In this document: piece after piece, positions 1 through 5,043 of the stretch
Layout of the letters: every line of letters starts with the position of its first letter
Numbering within the stretch: the stretch's first letter is position 1
Assembly (NCBI GenBank): GCA_026991215.1
Contig: JALXBY010000298.1
Location: 1-12,776, forward strand
From: Anaerolineales bacterium
Lineage (GTDB): Bacteria > Chloroflexota > Anaerolineae > Anaerolineales > DRMV01
Length of the DNA stretch: 12,776 nt
Reading direction: 5' to 3'
Notes under the pieces: generated by a model
The model's input: the letters and a program-made list of their open reading frames with translations, nothing else
Told to the model about the DNA's origin: nothing
Databases searched by the model: none
Position numbers and translations under genes: made by a program

Positions 1-392
1 CCCGTGCCCTCCTGGAAGTAGCGGGCGTTGGCCTCGATGTCGGGGGTGAGATCCACTTCCTGCCCGGCCTCCAGGACCACGGTGCACGGGATTTGTTCTT
101 CTTCGCCCCGATGGTTGGTGTGGGTGAAGGGTTCGCCGCCCTCGCATTCGGAAACAGGCAGGCTGATGCGCTCACCGCCCTTGGCCACGTAGGGCGCGGG
201 GACTTCGTCTTCAGGGAAAATGGCCTCGAAGGGGCACTCAGGCACGCACGCGCCGCAGTCGATACAGGTGTCGGGGTCGATGTAGTACAGCGGCCATTCC
301 TCCACGGGCTTGCCCGGCACGATGCACTCCACCGGGCAAACCTCAACGCACGCTGCATCCCGGAGGCACAAGCGGGTGATTACGTGGGTCAT
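1..392 (-). CDS. 7Fe-type ferredoxin with long C-terminal extension (3' end cut by window edge)
   Basis: Small soluble electron carrier; its redox partner cannot be told from the window. The visible 130 residues begin MTHVITRLC. Cysteines 9, 15 and 53 match the first cluster ligands of FdxA-type seven-iron ferredoxins, and C19, C43, C46 and C49 (CxxCxxC core) match the 4Fe-4S ligands. C23 is the usual extra cysteine of this family. Start ATG at 392 is chosen because AGGAGG lies six bases upstream; an in-frame ATG six bases earlier would touch the Shine-Dalgarno. After the cluster domain (to about residue 63) the usual short tail is replaced by some 65 residues that include two more cysteines (C83, C103) and an acidic stretch, before the familiar ending 'IEANARYF'. 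The gene is last of a minus-strand series and follows the Nudix gene across a 171-base gap. The family is confident; the extension's role is unknown. Confidence 0.9.
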   Translation of the reverse strand, partial: MTHVITRLCLRDAACVEVCPVECIVPGKPVEEWPLYYIDPDTCIDCGACVPECPFEAIFPEDEVPAPYVAKGGERISLPVSECEGGEPFTHTNHRGEEEQIPCTVVLEAGQEVDLTPDIEANARYFQEGT

Positions 393-444
393 ATGCATCC
401 TCCTGAAACGGAGATACCGGGGCGCTTCGCCCGCGGCTTGCATC

Positions 445-450
445 ATTATA
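445..450 (-). promoter_or_regulatory. Possible -10 element for the ferredoxin gene
   Basis: TATAAT on the minus strand, about 50 bases before the ferredoxin start. It sits in a locally AT-rich patch of otherwise GC-rich DNA. I see no convincing -35 at 16-18 bases, so this is a -10-only candidate. It would let the ferredoxin be transcribed separately from the Nudix gene upstream. Confidence 0.4.
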
Positions 451-493
451 ACCCCGGAATGGGGGCGGGGATTTCTTAAAACGTGTGCAATGT

Positions 494-563
494 GCGCAGA
501 CCGCAGACCGCCGACTGCTGACCGCGGACTGCCGACCGCCGACTGCGGATTACCGACTGCCCC
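494..563. repeat. Degenerate 14-bp tandem repeat, about five units
   Basis: Read on the plus strand, three well-conserved 14-base units follow each other without gaps: CCGCCGACTGCTGA (508-521), CCGCGGACTGCCGA (522-535) and CCGCCGACTGCGGA (536-549). A weaker unit lies on either side (494-507 and 550-563). The array abuts the Nudix stop codon (complement of 564-566), in the gap before the ferredoxin gene. Because 14 is not a multiple of three and the array lies outside the genes, it is probably not coding. A related 14-mer, CCGCGGTCCGCTGA, occurs at 1067-1080 inside the inverted repeat on the other side of the Nudix gene. Confidence 0.8.
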
Positions 564-1028
564 CTACAAATGCGCCAGGTATTCCTTGGTATAGGGATGG
601 ACCTGGGGGTGCTGCAGGGCCGCTTCTACGGGCCACCAGCGGTAGCGGCTGTGCTGCGCGCGGGGGAGCGCTTCCAGGTCCAGGTCGTGGATGAAGGTAT
701 AGGCCAGGACCACGTAATGGGTGGTGATGCCCGGCACCCCCGCGAAGTTTTCAGGGTGGAAGTGTTCGAACACCCCCAGGAGCCGGGCCTGGGCGCGCTC
801 CTTTTCGATGCCCAATTCCCCCTGCACCACCCGGCGGAAGGCTTCGTCCAGGGTCTCCCCTTTGAGGATGCGGCCGCCAGGGGTGTACCAGGAATCCTTG
901 GCCGGTCGATTGGTCCGCCAGCCCAGGAGCACTTCCCCCTGGGTGTTACGCACCACCAAATCGATGGCCACCAACGGCGCGTGTTCGATGACGTAGAGGA
1001 ACACCTCGCGCGGCAAAAGGGAAGGCAC
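564..1028 (-). CDS. gmm: Nudix hydrolase, GDP-mannose mannosyl hydrolase type
   Basis: 154 residues, the usual size for this family. The enzyme hydrolyses GDP-mannose (or GDP-glucose) to GDP and free sugar, acting on a sugar carbon rather than on phosphorus. The sequence tracks the E. coli enzyme closely: 'RTNRPAKDSWYTPGGR' (38-53), a Nudix box from G52 in which the usual REUxEE helix is altered (RRVVQGELG, 65-73), 'TTHYVVL' (102-108) and 'QHSRYRW' (125-131). D23, R53, R66, E71, Y105 and H126 sit where the E. coli enzyme has catalytic and metal-binding residues. Start is GTG at 1028, with GGAGG nine bases upstream. No GDP-mannose synthesis genes are present here, so a different nucleotide sugar cannot be excluded. 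It lies between repeats of one family on both sides. Confidence 0.8.
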   Translation of the reverse strand: MPSLLPREVFLYVIEHAPLVAIDLVVRNTQGEVLLGWRTNRPAKDSWYTPGGRILKGETLDEAFRRVVQGELGIEKERAQARLLGVFEHFHPENFAGVPGITTHYVVLAYTFIHDLDLEALPRAQHSRYRWWPVEAALQHPQVHPYTKEYLAHL

Positions 1029-1052
1029 GGTGTTCTACCTCCGTAAGAAATT

Positions 1053-1086
1053 GGGCTGCCAGCGGACCGCGGTCCGCTGACAGCCC
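1053..1086 (-). terminator. Strong inverted repeat, terminator-like, between flavin reductase and Nudix genes
   Basis: 34-base inverted repeat with 16-base arms around a GC centre. The left arm GGGCTGCCAGCGGACC pairs with the right arm at 1071-1086 with one exception, which becomes a G-U pair in the minus-strand transcript. In that transcript the hairpin lies 18 bases after the flavin reductase stop codon and is followed by AATTTCTTAC, a poor uridine tract. It could terminate transcription or protect the 3' end. It shares a 14-mer with the tandem repeat at 494-563, so it may instead be a member of that repeat family. Confidence 0.6.
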
Positions 1087-1104
1087 ACGGTCGAACGCGG
1101 CTTG

Positions 1105-1587
1105 TCAGCCGCCGTAGGACCAACCGGTTTCGGAAAGCAACAAAGGCTTGGGGTTCGGGGTGCGCAGGCCCACCTCGACGACCCGGCCGACCACCACCGC
1201 GTGATCCCCGCGTTCGACCACGTCGGTGATTTCCACCTCGAACCAGGCCGGCGCATCCAGGAGCAAGGGGGCCTGAGTGTTGGGGCCGGGTTCGACCGGG
1301 TACCCGTTGAGTTTGCCGTCTTCCAGTTGCCCGCCTTTGAAGAAGGCCGCGGCCATGTCCTTCTGGCCCGTGCCCAGGATGCTGACCGCGAACTTGCCGG
1401 CGGCCCGGGCCAGGGAGTAGAGGAAGCCATCGGCCTTGAGCGCTGTCATGATGAGGGGCGGCTCGAAAGAAGCCTGAGAAAGCCAGGTAATCGTGGCCGC
1501 CGCGACCTGGCCTTCATGGGTTGCGGTGGCCACGTACAGGGCGTAGGGAATCATGCGCAGCACGGTCTTGCGGACTTTGGGGTCCAT
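1105..1587 (-). CDS. Flavin reductase-like (FMN-binding split barrel) protein
   Basis: 160 residues, typical for the flavin reductase-like domain that binds FMN in a split barrel and passes electrons from NAD(P)H or an iron protein. Visible hallmarks: an N-terminal 'PYALYVATA' strand, 'AAATITWLSQASFEPPLIMTA' spread over residues 29-49, 'FAVSILGTGQKDMAAAF' (66-82), a central 'FEVEITDVVERGDHAVVVG' region (115-133), and the C-terminal 'ETGWSYGG' found in many members of this family. Start ATG at 1587 has AGGAGG five bases upstream. It lies 90 bases after the Mrp gene on the same strand. A ferredoxin, this flavoprotein and an Fe-S carrier in one run suggests a loose redox theme, but the substrate cannot be named. 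Confidence 0.85.
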   Translation of the reverse strand: MDPKVRKTVLRMIPYALYVATATHEGQVAAATITWLSQASFEPPLIMTALKADGFLYSLARAAGKFAVSILGTGQKDMAAAFFKGGQLEDGKLNGYPVEPGPNTQAPLLLDAPAWFEVEITDVVERGDHAVVVGRVVEVGLRTPNPKPLLLSETGWSYGG

Positions 1588-1677
1588 GGCGCCCTCCTGT
1601 TGTGTACATGAGGTGGTTGGGTTGGGACCTTGGAATGCCCCAGGTTCAGCCTGGCACGCGGCGGGCCGGGGCGATGC

Positions 1678-2745
1678 TCATTCCTCAATGCTGAGGGTGG
1701 GCGTGCCCGCGGCTGCCAGGGCCTGCACGCTGATGCGGGCCGCGACCCGTTGGGCCACCTCCCGCAAAGCCTGGGCCACAGGCGCATCCGGCTGGGCAAT
1801 GACCACGGGCTTGCCCGCGTCGCCGCCCTTGCGCACTTCGGGGTCCATGGGGATTTTGCCCAGGAAGGCGACCCCCAGTTCGCGGGCCAGGGCCTCGCCG
1901 CCGCCGCTGCCGAAGACGTCCATCCGGGTGCCGTCGGGCAGTTCCAGGTAACTCATGTTCTCGATGATGCCCAATACCGGGACGTTGAGTTTGCGGAACA
2001 TCTCCGCGGACCGGCGGGCGTCATCCAGGGAGACCTTTTGGGGCAGGGTGACCACCACCGCGCCGGTCAGGGGGAGGAGCTGGGCCACGCTCAGGGCCGC
2101 GTCGCCCGTGCCGGGCGGCAGGTCGATGATGAGGTAATCCAGGCTGCCCCAGGCCACGTCTTGCAGGAACTGGCGGATGGCCGAATGCAGCATGGGACCC
2201 CGCCAGATGAGGGGCTGGTCCGGCGGCACCAGAAAGCCGATGGACATAATCTTCACACCATAGGCCTCGGCCGGGCGCAGCTTGCCGTCTTCGGTCATGG
2301 GGGGCACCCGGTAGACGCCCATCATGCGGGGGACGTTGGGGCCGTAGATGTCGGCATCCAGCAGCCCGACCTGGGCACCGGCTTCGGCCAGGGCCACGGC
2401 CAGGTTGACGGCCACCGTGGTCTTGCCGACGCCGCCCTTGCCCGAACCCACCGCGATGGCGGCCCGCATGTTCATGGCCACCAGGCCCTGGGCCGTTTGC
2501 GGCACTTCGGCGTCCATGTGCACCTGGACCTCTTCCACATCGGGCAACGCGAGCAGGGCGTTGCGCACGTCGTTTTCAATCTGACCCCGCAGGGGGCAGG
2601 CCGGCGTGGTCAGGGTCACCCGCACTTCCACCCGTTTCCCCTGGATGCGCACATCCCGGACCATGCCCAGGGAGACGATATCCCGGCTCAGTTCCGGGTC
2701 GATGACACGGCTTAAGGCTTGCAGGACTTGCTCTTGGGTCGCCAT
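1678..2745 (-). CDS. mrp: Mrp/ApbC/NBP35-family iron-sulfur cluster carrier ATPase
   Basis: 355 residues. Cytoplasmic P-loop ATPase thought to hold and deliver Fe-S clusters to apoproteins. Residues 3-75 form the MIP18/DUF59 domain with its conserved 'TTPACP' (C50). The ATPase domain has a deviant Walker A 'GSGKGGVGKTT' (100-110), 'LLDADIYGPNVPRMMG' (128-143), 'IIDLPPGTGD' (206-215) and 'LPQKVSLDDARR' (234-245). The CPxC cluster-binding motif normally found after 'ENMSY' is absent: residues 262-283 read 'ENMSYLELPDGT' then 'FGSGGGE', as I recall for actinobacterial Mrp. The start is ATG 2745, since AGGAG lies seven bases upstream and the frame further upstream (to 2910) looks non-coding. It is the first gene of the minus-strand run. 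Confidence 0.92.
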   Translation of the reverse strand: MATQEQVLQALSRVIDPELSRDIVSLGMVRDVRIQGKRVEVRVTLTTPACPLRGQIENDVRNALLALPDVEEVQVHMDAEVPQTAQGLVAMNMRAAIAVGSGKGGVGKTTVAVNLAVALAEAGAQVGLLDADIYGPNVPRMMGVYRVPPMTEDGKLRPAEAYGVKIMSIGFLVPPDQPLIWRGPMLHSAIRQFLQDVAWGSLDYLIIDLPPGTGDAALSVAQLLPLTGAVVVTLPQKVSLDDARRSAEMFRKLNVPVLGIIENMSYLELPDGTRMDVFGSGGGEALARELGVAFLGKIPMDPEVRKGGDAGKPVVIAQPDAPVAQALREVAQRVAARISVQALAAAGTPTLSIEE

Positions 2746-2782
2746 GGGTCTACTCCTGTGCAGGGGTTGCCAATCGCCCCCT

Positions 2783-2791
2783 ATGATAGCA
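2783..2791 (-). promoter_or_regulatory. Extended -10 promoter for mrp
   Basis: The minus strand reads TGCTATCAT, a TGn extension plus a good -10 (TATCAT), 37 bases upstream of the mrp start codon. No clear -35 is seen at the expected distance (it reads CGGCTG), which is usual for extended -10 promoters. It would drive mrp and possibly the genes after it. Confidence 0.5.
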
Positions 2792-2913
2792 CAGCCCAGG
2801 CGCGGCAGCCGGGGCTTTTGTCGTTTCCTTGGTTTTCTTTGACAGAAATCACAAAACTCGACAGGCGGCGCCCTGGGAATTATCTGAAAAATCATGTTCG
2901 ACCTTGGCAAACC

Positions 2914-2941
2914 TTGACACCAGCAGGCCTCCCCCTATAAT
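2914..2941 (+). promoter_or_regulatory. Consensus housekeeping promoter of tRNA-Asn
   Basis: Perfect TTGACA (2914-2919) and perfect TATAAT (2936-2941) with a 16-base spacer. The -10 ends 11 bases before the mature tRNA, so the 5' leader would be only about five bases. Full matches at both boxes suit a highly expressed stable RNA gene. Confidence 0.88.
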
Positions 2942-2952
2942 AGGGGATGCCT

Positions 2953-3028
2953 TCCCCGGTAGCTCAATAGGCAGAGCGGGCGGCTGTTAACCGCCTGGTT
3001 GCAGGTTCGAGTCCTGCCCGGGGAGCCA
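2953..3028 (+). tRNA. tRNA-Asn (anticodon GTT)
   Basis: Complete cloverleaf with CCA encoded (3026-3028). The acceptor stem TCCCCGG (2953-2959) pairs with CCGGGGA (3018-3024), with discriminator base G3025. The anticodon stem GGCGG/CCGCC (2979-2983 and 2991-2995) encloses the loop CTGTTAA, whose bases 2986-2988 are GTT, which reads asparagine codons. The T arm GCAGG-TTCGAGT-CCTGC spans 3001-3017. The gene is a stand-alone unit between its own promoter and terminator and is divergent from mrp. Confidence 0.97.
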
Positions 3029-3030
3029 AG

Positions 3031-3060
3031 GCCCCGCCAAAGCCGCGGGGCTTTTTGTTT
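3031..3060 (+). terminator. Intrinsic terminator of the tRNA gene
   Basis: Perfect 7-bp GC stem GCCCCGC (3031-3037) / GCGGGGC (3045-3051), 7-base loop, followed directly by TTTTTGTTT. It starts two bases after the tRNA CCA end, so it closes the tRNA transcription unit and separates it from the speD promoter. Confidence 0.93.
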
Positions 3061-3154
3061 CTCCAAGTTCCCCCGAGTTTTTGGCGGGTGCACCCCGCGA
3101 ATTCTGAAATTTTGAAATGGTTGCAATATCAACAGTGGGTTAGAACGGCCCCCT

Positions 3155-3198
3155 TTGCTTGCATGCCCCTGGCATGCGGGTATAATAGAGGCACCTCT
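3155..3198 (+). promoter_or_regulatory. Promoter with two palindromes, upstream of the speD-bpsA leader
   Basis: A perfect -10 TATAAT lies at 3181-3186. The nearest -35-like sequence, TTGCTT (3155-3160), matches only three of six positions and is 20 bases away, longer than the normal 17. The spacer holds a perfect 7-bp inverted repeat, GCATGCC-CCT-GGCATGC (3161-3177). A second palindrome, AGAGG-CA-CCTCT (3187-3198), covers the expected start point near 3193. A long spacer containing a palindrome is the arrangement used by MerR-family activators; no regulator gene is present in the window. The -10 is confident, the operator reading is inference. Confidence 0.6.
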
Positions 3199-3210
3199 GG
3201 ACAACGCAAT

Positions 3211-3267
3211 AAAGGGGCAAGACATGCCCGAACCCAAAGGGTATGGACTTGTCCCTTTTGTCTTTGT
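3211..3267 (+). terminator. Terminator-like hairpin early in the speD leader
   Basis: The 11-bp stem AAAGGGGCAAG (3211-3221) / CTTGTCCCTTT (3248-3258) has one G-U pair. Its upper part can extend through CAT/ATG and ACCC-AAA-GGGT (3232-3242). The 3' side runs into TTTTGTCTTTGTT, rich in thymine. The layout fits an intrinsic terminator or attenuator that would release an RNA of about 75 bases from the promoter at 3181. The A-rich left flank pairing with part of the T tract is typical of such sites. Confidence 0.5.
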
Positions 3268-3388
3268 TAGAGAAAGTCTAAAAACTGCGGTCCCGTTCCG
3301 GACGTGAAAGGTGAACACGGGCACCCCTGGCGGCCGAGGATGCCCATGAGACGGCAAATCCAGACCTGGCAACGAGAGGTTGGCACCC

Positions 3389-3526
3389 ATGCGCGGCCTG
3401 ATGATTAACGGCTTGCGACGCGCCGGCCCCGCCGCGATGCCGGTGGGCCTGACCACTGCCCTCAAAGGGCAGGCCCGAGCGGGTAAGGCTCCCCTTTCCC
3501 AACCGGAAAGGTTCGGCGGCTTGTAG
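3389..3526 (+). CDS. Possible 45-codon leader peptide upstream of speD
   Basis: The frame starts ATG (MRGLMINGLRRAGPAAMP...) and ends at TAG 3524-3526. GAGAGG lies nine bases upstream, inside the right arm of a small hairpin (3360-3383) that could hide it. Roughly four fifths of the codons end in G or C, near the habit of the surrounding genes, though GC-rich non-coding DNA would also do this. The product is basic and resembles no family I know. Its stop codon is immediately before the right arm of the last leader hairpin (3527-3536), an arrangement seen in translation-coupled attenuators. A second frame in another register, 3346-3408 (20 codons, MRRQIQTWQ...), has GAGG six bases upstream and overlaps it. 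Both are unproven. Confidence 0.3.
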   Translation: MRGLMINGLRRAGPAAMPVGLTTALKGQARAGKAPLSQPERFGGL

Positions 3527-3546
3527 CCCGCTCGGGTTTGCTCTTT
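3445..3546 (+). promoter_or_regulatory. Mutually exclusive hairpins before the speD ribosome binding site
   Basis: Form 1: GGGCCTG (3445-3451) pairs with CAGGCCC (3470-3476). Form 2: CTGCCC (3456-3461) pairs with GGGCAG (3467-3472), together with a perfect 10-bp stem CCCGAGCGGG (3474-3483) / CCCGCTCGGG (3527-3536). The 10-bp stem encloses a further perfect hairpin CCTTTCC/GGAAAGG (3493-3511) and is followed by TTTGCTCTTT. Forms 1 and 2 share bases 3470-3476 and cannot coexist. The large stem ends 21 bases before the AGGAGG of speD, so it could act as a terminator. The pairing is seen in the sequence; switching is inferred. Confidence 0.45.
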
Positions 3547-3568
3547 AAGCCCTTTACAGGAGGTGCCC

Positions 3569-3994
3569 ATGAAGGCCGTACACGTTTCCCCCACCGCTGT
3601 GCCCAAGACCACGGTCGTGCCCGTGGGGACGTCGGACCGGGACCCTCGGGAAACGCCCCCTGTGGGCCTGCACATCATCGCCGAACTCTATGGCGTCGCG
3701 CCGGAGAAGATTTCCTTCGTCGAGGACGTGGCCCCCGTGGTCGAACGCATCGTCCGGGAGGCCGAACTCAGCCGCATCGAATCCTTCTACCACCAGTTCC
3801 GCCCTTACGGCGTGACCGGCATCGTACTCCTGGAGGAAAGCCACGTTTCCCTGCACACCTGGCCGGAACACGGCCTGGTCAACCTGGACATCTTCACCTG
3901 TGGTGACCCTGAAAAGGCCAAGAAGGCCTTCGCCATGTTCCTGGAGGCCTTCGAACCCAAGAATTACCGCCACTTCCAACTGGACCGGGGGTAG
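3569..3994 (+). CDS. speD: S-adenosylmethionine decarboxylase proenzyme (bacterial SpeH/SpeD type)
   Basis: 141 residues. Converts SAM to decarboxylated SAM, the aminopropyl donor for polyamine synthesis. It is a self-cleaving pyruvoyl enzyme: the chain should break between E90 and S91 in 'LLEESHVSLHTWPEHG' (87-102), and S91 becomes the pyruvoyl group. H96 and C111 ('FTCG') match the processing and proton-donor residues of the Thermotoga maritima enzyme; its Ser55 is replaced by T83 (GVTG). Residues 1-31 are an extra N-terminal tail not needed for the fold, which starts at 'VGLHIIAELYG'. ATG 3569 is chosen because AGGAGG ends five bases upstream; a GTG six bases earlier lies within that site. 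The gene sits five bases ahead of bpsA and behind a long structured leader. Confidence 0.95.
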   Translation: MKAVHVSPTAVPKTTVVPVGTSDRDPRETPPVGLHIIAELYGVAPEKISFVEDVAPVVERIVREAELSRIESFYHQFRPYGVTGIVLLEESHVSLHTWPEHGLVNLDIFTCGDPEKAKKAFAMFLEAFEPKNYRHFQLDRG

Positions 3995-3999
3995 CCGCC

Positions 4000-5022
4000 A
4001 TGGACCGGATTGCCAAACAGTGGTTGCAGGTGCTCAGCCAGGGCCCGGTCTCGGTTTACCGCCTGCTGGATGCCCAGGACGCGTCCCTGCCGGAGTTCTT
4101 CGCCCGCCTGCAGGCCTGGCAGGAGCAGGGATGGATTGCCCTGGAAGACGGTAAGGTGCGGTTGACCGAGCAAGGCCGGGCCCTGGCCCGTGAAGTGGGT
4201 GCGTTCTACGAGCCGGTGCGCTGTACCCACTGCCAGGGGACAGGGTACGTCTGGGGTCCCCGGTTGGATGCGGCCTTCCAGAAATATCTGGAAATCACCC
4301 GCCAGCGCCCCGAGGCCGAAGCCCGCTACGACCAGGGCTTCATCAACCCCCAGGGCGTCATGCGGCGAGTGGCCTTCATGTACGAGCGGGGCGACCTGCT
4401 CAAAAGCCGCATCTTCGTGGTGGGCGACGACGATCTGTTGAGCATCGCCGCGGCCCTCACCGGCCTGCCTGAAGCCATCACCGTCATCGACATCGACGAG
4501 CGGCTGATTCGCTTCATCCAGGAATGGGCCAGGCGGGAGAACCTGCCCATCGAGGCCCGGGTGGTTGACGTTCAGCACGCGCTGCCCCAGGACCTGCAAG
4601 GCCAGTTCGACGTCTTCGTCACCGACCCGGTGGAGACGCTGCCCGGCATCTCCCTGTTCCTTTCCCGAGGCGTGAGCGCGCTCAAAGGTGAGGGCGGCGT
4701 TGGCTACTTCGGCCTGACCACCCTGGAGGCCTCCCGCCAGAAGTGGTACCGCATCCAGGAGATGCTCCACCAGATGGGCTTCGTCATCACCGACATCCGC
4801 CGGCAGTTCAACGTCTACCCCCAGGTGGAAGGCAACTTCTTTGCCTATCAGGAGCAACTGCCCATCGTGCGGAAACTGGGGGTGCCCGTGGACCACGACT
4901 GGTACACCTCTTCCTTCTACCGCATCGAAGCCGTGCAGACGCCCAAGCCCCTGGTCACCGGTACGAAAATCATCGACGAGGCCGTGTACCGGGACGAGGA
5001 GAGTTGGGCCACCCCCTATTGA
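4000..5022 (+). CDS. bpsA: N4-bis(aminopropyl)spermidine synthase (branched-chain polyamine synthase, DUF43)
   Basis: 340 residues. Transfers aminopropyl groups from decarboxylated SAM to the central nitrogen of spermidine, giving branched tetra- and penta-amines that stabilise nucleic acids in thermophiles, and releases methylthioadenosine. Residues 5-70 look like a winged-helix N-terminal domain. 'CTHCQGTGY' (75-83) is a CxxC motif. The Rossmann-type catalytic domain has the family signature 'GDDDLLS' (142-148), 'VIDIDER' (162-168) and 'DPVETLPG' (209-216); the GDDD and DPxE motifs separate BpsA from SpeE-type spermidine synthases. Start ATG 4000 follows the speD stop by five bases with only a loose GGGGG upstream, so translation is probably coupled. 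No spermidine synthase or arginine/agmatine gene is in the window. Confidence 0.93.
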   Translation: MDRIAKQWLQVLSQGPVSVYRLLDAQDASLPEFFARLQAWQEQGWIALEDGKVRLTEQGRALAREVGAFYEPVRCTHCQGTGYVWGPRLDAAFQKYLEITRQRPEAEARYDQGFINPQGVMRRVAFMYERGDLLKSRIFVVGDDDLLSIAAALTGLPEAITVIDIDERLIRFIQEWARRENLPIEARVVDVQHALPQDLQGQFDVFVTDPVETLPGISLFLSRGVSALKGEGGVGYFGLTTLEASRQKWYRIQEMLHQMGFVITDIRRQFNVYPQVEGNFFAYQEQLPIVRKLGVPVDHDWYTSSFYRIEAVQTPKPLVTGTKIIDEAVYRDEESWATPY

Positions 5023-5040
5023 GGCCGCACAAAAACGGCC
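5023..5040. terminator. Small hairpin between convergent bpsA and aldolase genes
   Basis: GGCCG (5023-5027) and CGGCC (5036-5040) enclose CACAAAAA, filling almost all of the 21-base gap between the two stop codons. There is no proper thymine tract on either side (CGTTT follows on the plus strand), so it is at best a weak bidirectional terminator. Confidence 0.3.
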
Positions 5041-5043
5041 CGT

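Larger units (their letters stand above)
3193..3568 (+). promoter_or_regulatory. Long structured 5' leader of speD-bpsA
   Basis: About 375 bases between the promoter and the speD start, with no recognisable protein domain. In order it can form: a terminator-like hairpin (3211-3258); CCCG-TTC/GAA-CACGGG (3292-3321) or, overlapping it, GGGCA...TGCCC with an inner CCTGG/CC-AGG stem (3319-3345); CCA-ACCT/AGGT-TGG (3360-3383); CCGGC/GCCGG (3423-3443); and alternative hairpins from 3445 to 3536. The sequence matches no riboswitch class I can recall (SAM, guanidine, c-di-GMP, THF, TPP, cobalamin and T-box were considered). Its place before a SAM decarboxylase gene suggests a cis-acting control element sensing a polyamine, SAM or translation. 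It could also contain a stand-alone small RNA. Confidence 0.5.

Noticed and set aside
2839..2844. Second TTGACA upstream of tRNA-Asn
   Set aside because: No -10 at 16-18 bases (sequence is GC-rich there); the perfect promoter at 2914-2941 explains the tRNA.
2953..3060. tRNA-Asn as an integration site for a mobile element
   Set aside because: No integrase, no repeated tRNA 3' end downstream, and the genes that follow are metabolic.
3374..3395. AGGTTGGCACC resembling the T-box antiterminator sequence
   Set aside because: The match is partial, the specifier-loop region cannot be found, and speD is not an amino-acid or tRNA-synthetase gene.
3398..3404. CTGATGA, the conserved core heptamer of hammerhead ribozymes, inside the speD leader
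   Set aside because: No matching stem II followed by GAAA downstream. The permuted arrangement using GAAA near 3306 lacks the required uridine before the cleavage site and a closing stem. A chance match.
2935..3678. Long minus-strand open frame (247 codons) across tRNA-Asn, the speD leader and the start of speD
   Set aside because: It runs through a certain tRNA gene, two terminators and the N-terminus of speD, and has no domain. A GC-rich shadow.
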